From Mytilus galloprovincialis (taxonomy: Eukaryota > Mollusca > Bivalvia > Mytilida > Mytilidae): a stretch of 64,000 nt of DNA. A program made the translations under genes and the position numbers. Every line of letters starts with the position of its first letter. Position 1 is the stretch's first letter. Positions 37,946 to 48,400 of the stretch are shown piece after piece. Location of the stretch: assembly GCF_965363235.1 (NCBI RefSeq), contig NC_134845.1, forward strand, positions 61,223,261 to 61,287,260, written 5' to 3'. The notes beneath the pieces are model-generated. The model saw only the letters and a program-made list of their open reading frames with translations. It searched no databases and was not told the DNA's origin.

Positions 37946-40088
37946 ACTTTGTAAATACAGCTGTTTCTCAAAACACGCCTCTTTTGGGGAGTAATTGAAT
38001 ACTCATAGAAAATTAATTTTGTTTACATACTGGTTCCCAGTTATGCTCTCTGTGTTCCATATCGTAGAGACATAACTTGGGAATGTTACCAGTAAATAAA
38101 CACGTGCATATTGTTTACATTGAAATCTGTGGTAACCTTTCATTCGAGGTAGGGGTAGTTAAGAAAATTAGTGTAAGTTTAAACTCTGAGAAGTTCAGGC
38201 CATATAAACGTTGAAAATATGCCGCACAGCCCTATATTTTGACCTTTGAAAAAAATTGTGGTGCATATGAACTTTCAATTCTAGGATAAGATTTTTTTCA
38301 AAACTTCATAGTAAAAGTGGTACAGTTTTAGCCGTAAAAGGAGTTCCTATGGGAAATTGCATTGTCAATATTTACAGAAATGCAACCTATATAGGGTGAA
38401 AAAGGGGAATATTCAGAATTTAACCAAATTTGCTTTATTTTACAGATTTTAAAGAATTAAATTAACTCATATAAGAAGTTTAAGAAATATTTAATGAAGA
38501 TTGAAAGAATCCTGGGCCTTTAATATGATGACTCAGCATAAATTCACAGTTTACAGTATGCATAGTTTACTTAAAGTCCTGGATACAAAATTAAATCATA
38601 ATATTTGCATATTTGTAAGTTAAATTGTTAAGAAGTGCTTATATTTACTCTTCGCAGTCATTGAAACTCATAGATCCTTCCTGAATATTATTTATGGGGT
38701 ATTTGTGTCCTTTCGATAACCCAAAAGTAAGCCGCAACACCTAAATTTGTTTGTTTGTCACCACGGCATAATAAATACAAGCTAGAAAAACAAAAATATC
38801 TCAAGAAAACATACAATAGTGTGTTCTATCCTGAATATGTACTAAATATTCCAAATTGCTAGAAACAGCAGAATGAATTAGGAAATTTGAGGCCCCAGGG
38901 GCAAAAAACATAGAAAATTGCCTACCCCCTGGGTCATAAAACAAATAATTTAACTTGTAAATGCTATGATTTTTTTATTTTAAAGTTCTTGATGTAGAAA
39001 ACAATAACTATGCTTGGAACAAATGTGGAAGTTATGCAAAAATCAGATGTTAGCAGTCATCTCTACAACATTTTAAGTGAATTTATATCTCAGACTGGTA
39101 TCTGCATACATACAACTATTGCAAATATGGCTTTGTTTGAACACTTCTAGTATATATAGTAGCTAAATTGTGTGAGATATATGGTTACAGATGATACTGT
39201 TGTGACAAGAATTCTAAATTGACCATTTGAGGCAGAAAATGTGTTCTTTAATTGACAAATAGGCATACAGTAAGATGTGGACTGGAGATAGAGGCTGGAT
39301 TGGATACTTTATATAATCTTGAATGTTGTAATGATTGACTGCTAAACATTACATTTATGATATTCTGATATGCTTTCAAAATGTTATAAAAACAGTTTTT
39401 AACAGGTTCTAGGCATTTTTTATCAGAAAATAGGCAAATAGGGTAATTTGGCAATAAATAAAGTCTTGTTTTCAAATTCTTTAAAAAATTGAAACAGGGG
39501 AGAGGGTATAAAATGTATAGTAAAGAAAAACTTAGAGTATACACAGTGATTTCTTTAAGACTTTAATTCTGATAAATGAGTATTAATGTGAGAAAAACTG
39601 ATTTTAGAGAGTTTTCTATTTGAATAAATGTCTGTATAAGTTGCACTTTATAAATACAGCTGTTTCTCAAAACACGCCTCTTTTGGGGAGTAATTGAATA
39701 TTCATAGAAAATTAATTTTTTTTACATACTGGTTCCCAGTTATGCTCTCTGTGTTCCATATCGCAGAGACATAACTTGGGAATGTTGCCAGTAAATAAAC
39801 ACGTGCATATTGTTTAAATTGAAATCTGTGGTAACCTTTCATTCGAGGTAGGGGTAGTTAAGAAACTTAGTGTAAGTTTAAACTCTGAGAAGTTCAGGGC
39901 ATTTAAACGTTGAAAATATGCCGCACAACCCTATATTTTGACCTTTGAAAAAAATTGCGGTGCATACAATGTATGAACTTTCAATTCTATGATAAGATTC
40001 AAAACTTCATAGTAAAAGTTGTACAGTTTTAGCCGTAAAAGGAGTTCCTATGGGAAATTGCATTGTCAATATTTACAGAAATGCAACC
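37941..40088. mobile_element. Insertion with about 450-bp direct terminal repeats inside the Penelope-like gene
   Basis: Two direct copies of a unit (37,941-38,386 and 39,639-40,086), starting near TGCACTTTRTAAATACAGCT and ending AAATGCAAC, flank about 1.25 kb of internal sequence with no credible open frame. The unit ends are inverted (GTTGCA / TGCAAC in the right copy). CTATA occurs immediately on both sides of the whole insertion, a 5-base target duplication; removing the element and one CTATA rejoins the reverse-transcriptase frame. It resembles a miniature LTR-type element, but no primer-binding site or polypurine tract was recognised next to the repeats, so a DNA element or nested insertion is possible. 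Confidence 0.7.
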
Positions 40089-40353
40089 TATAACTGTAGA
40101 AAGAATAGTAGTCAGTACTTTAGAAAGATGTTTAGTCGAACATTTTGAAGACCCAGCTATGTATCGTTCTTTATATGGAGCTTTGTGTAATTTAGGTATC
40201 CAGTATAATGAAGGTAAATTTTCTTCGTTTTCTTTGATGTTGATACCAAAAGAAAGAAGGACAGGTTTATGGTTTTGTAAAATTTCGTTCTTGGTAAATG
40301 ATGTTAAAGCATATGTAGGGTTATAAGATAACAACTGCAATATTCCTAAATTG
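40089..40353 (-). mobile_element. Penelope-like element reverse transcriptase, N-terminal part
   Basis: Minus-strand residues NPTYALTSFTKNEIL, then LPSLYWIPKLHKAPYKERY and IAGSSKCSTKHLSKVLT correspond to the N-terminal reverse-transcriptase region of Penelope-like elements, immediately before the segment that starts at 37,940. A stop codon lies just upstream (40,365). Confidence 0.8.
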
Positions 40354-40364
40354 GTACAGCTTTT

Positions 40365-40592
40365 TTAAGAAAACAAAAAAAAATGTTTGCAAGAGATGTA
40401 AACATTAGGGTCTAACACAAGAAGTGATGCTTTTATAACGGCAGTTAATTGTTTGCAAAAGAATTTGAGTGATACCGTATTTTTATTAATGCTCACTACG
40501 AAATGGGTCAAATCTCCTTCAGTATCTGGTTTTGAAATTGTGAAAAATATATCAGTGTATATCTTTGAATGTGCTTTGATGAATAGAATCAT
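40365..40592 (-). pseudogene. Open segment upstream of the Penelope-like fragment
   Basis: A 75-codon frame in phase with the reverse-transcriptase part but separated from it by a stop. It reads DIFFTISKPDTEGDLTHF and KASLLVLDPNVYISCKH. I do not recognise this with confidence. It could be the element's more N-terminal region or unrelated sequence. Confidence 0.3.
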
Positions 40593-40644
40593 TCTTTACT
40601 ACATGCATTGCAATATAGGGATTGTTTGGGGGAACCTGTGAATA

Positions 40645-40920
40645 TGTCCACTACACTACGTAACGGTCAACTGTGAAATATGTATGGGAAAAAACGTTTC
40701 GCAGTGTACACTACCACTACCATGCAGTCGTTATTTACTCTTTTCTCAATTATATTCGTGCAAAAAAATAACAAGGGTTAGTTTCATGTAATTTTTAGTA
40801 AGTTTTTATCAACAAAGAATAGGGTTGATGTCAACTACGAAACATTTTGTCCACTACGAAACGGTTTTGTCAACTGCAAAGCTCATCAGAATGTTCACTA
40901 CGTAACATGAGTTGTACCTC
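40645..40920. repeat. Cluster of CACTACGWAAC motifs
   Basis: CTACGTAACGGTCAACTG, CAACTACGAAACATTTTGTC, CCACTACGAAACGGTTTTGT and TTCACTACGTAACATGAG occur within about 270 bases in the same orientation with irregular spacing. The function is unknown; it is probably part of a decayed repeat. Confidence 0.6.
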
Positions 40921-41520
40921 ATATGTGAAGTAATGTCTAATCTTTATCGATAACAAATCGTTCTCCAATTAAAACAAAATATAGATCTTTCTAGTATATT
41001 AAGTAAAACAAAAATTTGATTTGAAAATGTTATTAAAAAAAATTAAAGAGTACTATCTGAATTTGTCCGAACTGCAAATCCTAGCTTTCTTTGACCTAGA
41101 TTAATTTAATTCTTAAATTTTACAGCAATACACCAAAATTCATAACAACCTTGGATTCAGTAAGATCAATATATTACCAAGGTAGCTGTATAGTTTGATA
41201 AAAATACAAGTTATAAAAAAAATTAAAGTTACTTGTCAGTTTTACATCCGTTTGAGGTCTTGTAGACAAATTCACCAACGGACTTTTATCGGACGTTTAA
41301 CGGATAAAACGGATGTTGAATGAATGTGAGATGGACTTCTTCCAGAAGTTTAACGAATAAAATGGATGATTTCTTGTAACTTGACTGAAAAAACACAAGG
41401 AAATTGGCCTTACTCCTTAATGGTTTCTTTTGAAAAAAATAGTGCATGATGCAGATCGTGGTACATGATTGAAATTACCACATGAAGAACTGACAAATGA
41501 ATTATAAAAAAAAAAACTGT

Positions 41521-41700
41521 AACAATTTTTGTGGCTTTATCGCTGACAATTACCCCTACCATTTTACCCTCAGATGCAGTGTATTTTGAGTCTATTACCT
41601 CTGTTATAAAAAAAATCAAAATCATCATTTTTCTGTTCGTCTTTATTCGAGTAGGGTCTATGTTGTGGTTAAAAATATCAGGTATTTACCACTTGTCTTT
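41521..41700 (-). pseudogene. Decayed C-terminal remnant of an HSPA12-like domain
   Basis: On the minus strand, just downstream of the last intact HSPA12 exon, a frame reads DIFNHNIDPTRIK and then DSKYTASEGKMVGVIVSD. The order and character fit the C-terminal beta region of HSPA12 proteins (DIF..., then ...YT..G...G). It is preceded by an in-frame TAA and is separated from the upstream exon by stops. It is either a lost end of the neighbouring gene or an exon reached by a splice that I cannot find. Assignment is by eye. Confidence 0.4.
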
Positions 41701-41773
41701 TTCTCTCATAAATATTCAAAATATTGTACAAAAAGTTTGAATTGTCAATCTATGTGATTTTTTTCCTGGATGT

Positions 41774-42420
41774 TTATAAAGAAAAACATGTGGTTATTAT
41801 TTCTTGTTCAAATCCACACATAACTGCTCCTTTTAGAACAGCAAGTCCAGGATCTCTCGGTATAATAACATCTATTTCAGGCCCAAGTGTCTCTTTAATA
41901 GCATTCATTAGAATAGAAGAATGGGAAAATCCCCCAACAGAAAATAATTTCTGCACATCAGTAAGTTCTTTTTTACGAAAAAGTCTGTCAAGTTCTTTAG
42001 TAACATTAACAATTGAATAATCAAAGAAGGAGCGGAAGAGAGTGTGATCAATCCTCAATTTGTCCGAAACAATCTTTATTTTATTGTTGAAGGTTGTTTG
42101 GTGTATAACTTCATTTAATATTTCTCCTGTTATTTTTTCGTATTTTTGTAGCCAAACAAATGGAATTCTCACAGTAACTTGCATGGTGCCTTCTGTAAAA
42201 TTAACTTTGGCACACTCAAAATTAGCCATCAATTCATAATATTCTACTGGGTGATGGTCCTTCACAGCATTTATGACATCCCCACCTAACAATCGAACTA
42301 AAAAATCATAAATCTCCCTATTAACTGTGTTTCCACCGAAATTTCCTCCAAACGCTTTGTTAATCGTTGTTACTGAATCTGTTCCTTTTACTTCATGAAC
42401 AGTAATGTCAGTAGTTCTGC
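41774..42420 (-). CDS. Exon 7: HSPA12 ATPase, second lobe, premature end
   Basis: Starts after TTATCTTCATAG. It encodes GRTTDITVHEVKG, the FGGNFGGNTVNREIYDFLV segment, VGGFSHSSILMNAI and AVLKGAVMCGFEQEIIT, then ends TCFSL-stop. In full-length relatives this point continues with about 130-150 further residues. Confidence 0.85.
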
Positions 42421-45400
42421 CTATGAAGATAAATGAATTAAACATGTTAAAAGACACGAATAGTCTTGATAGATACCATCAGCGGCTTTTCATCGTCGCA
42501 TTTTATTTGCAGTGTATCATGATAAAATGATGATCAGGAATAATTTTGAAAGTTCTTTAATATAAAGGAAGCATTTGAAATAAATCTCAAGTCAAAAGGA
42601 CAACAACCACATTAAACCAAAGTTATAAACGGATTTGTAAAGTGCAAATTTCTGTAGAAATATTTATATCTCCCATATCTGTTGATCACACCATAATAAA
42701 CACGTGACTTGCTATTGCAAAATATTAGGGAGGATTATCAGTTCTGAAGTTGTGAATGTGGGTTTTTATAATTGCAGAATTGATACTATCACAAGTTTTG
42801 TCCCGAAATAAACATTACAAAATTTTTTGAATTTGCAGTACTTTTACACATTAATCAATATCCTATTACTCACCTCCTTGATCACATATTACATATTTGT
42901 CGCCTTTCGGTATTTTAACACTACCTGTTGTGTCATATGTCTGTTGTCGTTTGCAATACAAAGATGCAGCTTCATGTTCCAATGCCAGAGTCAGGTGATC
43001 ATTTGGAATGTTTGCCTACAGTAAAATTAAAAGATTAGACGCAAAGAATACAGAATTGAGACCACTTTCCTAAAAAATAATAATATGTTTAACTGTTTAA
43101 AGAAATTTATATTACCATATCACAAATGTCCACCTCTGCGCTATCAACATTGATAGTAATGCTGGTACCAGCTGGTCTAAGTCTTAACTCAGAGACTCTT
43201 GTCACACAACATTTCACACCGGCTGTTGCAGAGTAGAGAAAAAGAATGAGAACCGCAAATCCCTAATTGTTACACTTCAAAACTATATTACCCAGAACAG
43301 TGAAAGTAACGCCAACCAAAGTGTAACTTTATCTGTGTTTGTTGCTAAAGGATTGAATTTTAAATGTGATAAGGTTTTAGTCTGTGAATGACTTTGACAT
43401 ACTGAATAATGAATATTGTCAAAACTATCAAAGGACAAGTCATTCGTCTCTAATACTTGTAAAAGAGGAGCCTAATATACCAAACGAATATCATATTACT
43501 CACAGTGACAACAACGAATAAAACAAATAATATATATATATATATATTATATGTTATTCAGGTCTCAGACAGGGTATATACTGTGACATTCCCGGCTTAG
43601 AGTTTATATCCCCTGAGCCGAAGGCGAAGGGGATATAAGCCCTAAGCCGGGAATGTCACAGTATATACCCTTTCTGAGACCTGAATTACACATATATTAC
43701 GGATTACCCCTGACTTAATGTTATTTTCCAGTGCCGTCATTTGTTGACAACACATATATATTGAAAAACCCAACCTGATATGTTCGGCATACGTGAAGGA
43801 TTTTCTAATTTGCTGTGAACATAATTTTATCGTGTATGTAATAATTTATAATAACACTTTTAACATTAAATTTAAGTATTAAAAGTGTAAAATGCGTGAT
43901 TTTGTATCAAAAATGTATTATTGACTGAAGCACGTCATTATTTTCCCTCTGTGAGCCTCTGGCAGTCTGATAGCTTTTGACTACGTCACATAGTAACCGG
44001 TGTTATGATGACGTTTTTGAGGTTCCAATTGGGGATAAAAACGTCGTATATTCCCCGGCAGTTTCCTGAATATATACTGACATCTCTGTGTTGTAATCCA
44101 ATCACAAACCTCGACACATTTGTAATCCGTAATATATATATATATATACAACTCGTCTAAACATCAACCCAACAATGTTAGATCTGTTAATTTGCTTTCG
44201 CAAATTTTTGGTTCTTCCCTCGCCGGGATTCGAACCCATGCTACTGTGATATCGTGAAACCAAATCGCCTGCACTACAGCCGTCCCGCTAGACCACACGA
44301 CCACCTGGGCTCTCAAAAAAGAGCTTTAGCTGGCCGTGTGTTACCTTTCTTCGTCAGTTTTAATCTAGCGGCGTACTACAGTACATGATATATAAGGCAT
44401 GAAGATGTTATTGTTACAGATCAGCTAAATTATCTATAGTAAAGGATCCTACAAATTAATGTAATATACAGTCACAGAAAATAATTATATTTATAAGTAC
44501 GTCTGAGTAAGTGACAACTCTACAACAGATGTATCCATCGGATCGCCATCAATGATGGTGATACATGGCTGTGTACATAATGTATAAACAACTCGTCTAA
44601 ACATCAACCCAACAATGTTAGATCTGTAAATTTGCTTTCGCAAATTTTTGGTTCTTCCCTCGCCGGGATTCGAACCCATGCTACTGTGATATCGTGACAC
44701 CAAACCGCCTGCACTGCAGCCGTCCCGCTAGACCACACGACCACCTGGGCTCTCAAAAAAGAGCTTTCGCTGGCCGTGTGTTACCTTTCTTCGTCAGTTT
44801 TAATCTAGCGGCGTACTACAGTACATGATATATAAGGCATGAAGATGTTATTGTTACAGATCAGCTAAATTATCTATAGTAAAGGATCCTACAAATTAAT
44901 GTAATATACAGTCACAGAAAATAATTATATTTATAAGTACGTCTGAGTAATGGACAACTCTACAACAGATGTATCCATCGGATCGCCATCAATGATGGTG
45001 ATACATGACTGTGTACATAATGTATATACAACTCGTCTAAACATCAACCCAACAATGTTAGATCTGTAAATTTGCTTTCGCAAATTTTTGGGTCTTCCCT
45101 CGCCGGGATTCGAACCCATGCTACTGTGATATCGTGACACCAAATCGCCTGCACTGCAGCCGTCCCGCTAGACCACACGACCACCTGGGCTCTCAAAAAA
45201 GAGCTTTAGCTGGCCGTGTGTTACCTTTCTTCGTCAGTTTTAATCTAGCGGCGTACTACAGTACATGATATATAAGGCATGAAGATGTTATTGTTACAGA
45301 TCAGCTAAATTATCTATATTAAAGGATCCTACAAATTAATGTAATATACAGTCACAGAAAATAATTATATTTATAAGTACGTCTGAGTAAGTGACAACTC

Positions 45401-48400
45401 TACAACAGATGTATCCATCGGATCGCCATCAATGATGGTGATACATGGCTGTGTACATAATGTATATACAACTCGTCTAAACATCAACACAACAATGTTA
45501 GATCTGTAAATTTGCTTTCGCAAATTTTTGGTTCTTCCCTCGCCGGGATTCGAACCCATGCTACTGTGATATCGTGACACCAAATCGCCTGCACTGCAGC
45601 CGTCCCGCTAGACCACGCGACCACCTGGGCTCTCAAAAAAAGCTTTCGCTGGCCGTGTGTTACCTTTCTTCGTCAGTTTTAATCTAGTATATATATATAT
45701 ATATTAAAAAAATAATTTGCAAACTATATTTCACATCAAATAATAACAGTTCGTTAAAATAATGTCACTAGTGCTTTCATGCCTTCTGGCAATTTTCAGG
45801 CGACGTTTCAATAAGATTGAGAATGGAAATGGGGAATGTGCCAAAGAGACAACAACCCGACCATAGAAAAAAACAACAGCAGAAGGTCACCAACAGGTCT
45901 TCAATGAAGCGAGAAATTCCCGCACCCGGAGGCGTCCTTCAACTGGCCCCTAAACAAATATATACTAGTTCAGTGATAATGAACGCCATACTAATTTCCA
46001 AATTGTACACAAGAAACTAAAATTAAAATAATACAAAACTAACAAAGGCGAGAGGCTCCTGACTTGGGACAGGCGCAAAAATGCGACGGGGTTAAACATG
46101 TTTGTTAGATCTCAACAATGTCCTTGACGACACTACCGTTGGTAACGTTTATTGCTTTACAATAACGGTAACGTGTTTACGTAGATCCGTTTAATTTTAA
46201 AGTTCGAACTTAAATGCTAACGAACCATTAGAGCGAATGTATAGGGAACGAACGTGTTTTCGTAGCAAACGAAACAATATCAAGCGTAATTTCCCATCCC
46301 TGCGACGGGAGGAACCACTTATAACCGTAAACAAGAGACAAAAATTAAAAGACAAATAAAGCGGTAAAACAAACCAATAGTTTAATAAAAAAAATGTATT
46401 ATGTACAGCTGATTTTTGTTTTCAGCTGTAAATATGTGTTTTCACTCCACATAGCACTAGATACAAAATCTGGTAATATTAGGAATACACGGTATGAATA
46501 TCAGAATATATGTACACTTATTAATTTATGAAAAGAGAGACATTGTGTATCACTCTACAGATGGACTCTTGATTTGCTTTTCGTTACCAAGTTCCCTTGC
46601 AGAAATACTGTCTTCAGTTTTTTTTTGTTGTTGTTTCGGCATTGATTTGTATGGGGGTTAAGGTTTTTACCTTAAAAAATCTGCTGATCCCTTTTCGATA
46701 AAACAAAAATTCTCGTCATATAAATGAAAAAAAAAAAATGATTTTGAATTCAGATTTTCCCCATACCGTATAGTACTAGAGATTGTAAAGTAATTTGAGT
46801 GATAGCGTTGATAACATTAGTAAAAACGTTCGCAAAGACGCAATATTTTAAAAAAGACATATATAATAGCGAGTTGATGATTAGGTGAAACATATTTGTA
46901 TTTTTCTTAAATCATTAGTTTTGCTTGAATAAAATTGTCAAGAGTTTGAACCAAGTTCAATGACAATTATTATCATGTAAATACTTCTTAACAACTACGA
47001 TTTTGCCTTAAAAAATAGTTCGTCAATAGCAAGCTAATCCTTGGATTAGAGATACTTGCCAAACAATACAATATACCACACACCCTTTTCAGTAATGCAT
47101 TTTTAAGTGAATTGTAAATTTAAGTATCGACCCGTGGCAAATATTTCTGTGAACGTCTAGTCAATTCGGAAATTATGTATTTGGCAATGATGATGCTTTG
47201 AGTCTTGATAAGGGTTAATACAAAAAGTTTTTTTTAGAACAAAGCAATACATCAAGTTTAGACAAATAAATCTGTAAAGAACTGTTCGTCTTAAAATATG
47301 CATGGTAGAACTCATGTTCTAAATACATAGTTGTGTGTACACTTAATCCGAGCAAGGCCTAAATTGACTATCGACTGCATGTAGAAAAAACATGATTTAA
47401 ACTACGTCAACATTGAGTTTTATCAATGGGAACGTAATTGTGTTAAGTTTACGTGAATTACACTACCACAACACCGAGTTATGCATGTTATGTCAATGTG
47501 AACACGGCCTATGACAGGTTAGATTTCAAACTGAAATAGATGTAAGCTGTATGTGTAGCATATTTAAAACATGTGTCTCTTCTATTTTAATGATTGCTTG
47601 GCAACAAAATATACGAGATATATCATCAATGCCTCCATTTTCAGAAGGTTTGTGATAGTTTCACAGCTGTTGAATGAAGTTTGGGGATTGTTAAAAAAAA
47701 ATGCCCTTATCGTCCATTGTCCTTTATCTTCGAAAGCAATGTTTAAAGAATAAGTTATTCAATAAGAGATGAAATCAGTACGACATTCAATTTATGACAA
47801 AACTATATATTATAATGATGATAACTCAAAACAATCAAAATGTATGATCTTGACTTAAGGTGGGTTATCAATGAATAGGTCCTCAAATATAATATAATGC
47901 CAACATGTAGATTTTACTTTTTTTTTATATATAATAGAATGTTATGGTCTAGCTTCAAATTTCCCCAAATTGCACACATTGCATAGAGTATTTATTTTTT
48001 TGTAAATAAAAGAAATATATGCGATAGAATTTTGAAATATTTTATTAGAATTTTAATAACATATTTAAGGGGGAAAAAAGAAAATATGGTGTCACCCAAC
48101 TTGTCAAAAATATACTTAGTAAATTAATTTCATTAAAATCAAGTCATTATGTACATAATGCGGGGTTCATTCACACAATGCCGAGTATTGCTCCCGTTTG
48201 AGATCAGACAGCGCTAAGACACGAAAAGTAAAACAGTCGGATTACTATCATCAATGATCTGGAATGTCCTATTATTGCCTGAACGCTGTAGTATACGTTC
48301 GTAACAGATTCTTACGGATCGGAGAAGTCGGCAAAGCACCCCCGACAGGTGCGTCCCGTAACATTGGGGAAACTCATCCGATTTTGTTTAATCAGAATAC

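Noticed and set aside
43119-43222. Exon-like minus-strand segment (good acceptor, GTAATA donor) reading VTRVSELRLRPAGTSITINV
   Set aside because: It cannot be included between exons 5 and 6 without a stop: they join in phase 0, but this segment is open only in another phase. No family was recognised.
44491-45583. Three near-identical 70-codon minus-strand frames
   Set aside because: They recur only because the 440-bp unit is tandemly repeated. The frame spans the tRNA-like region and has no protein features.
44270-45640. Four tRNA-like sequences as functional tRNA genes
   Set aside because: A and B boxes are present, but the sequences are embedded in repeat units, continue without a tRNA-like 3' end, and I could not fold a proper acceptor stem by eye. 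SINE heads are the better explanation.
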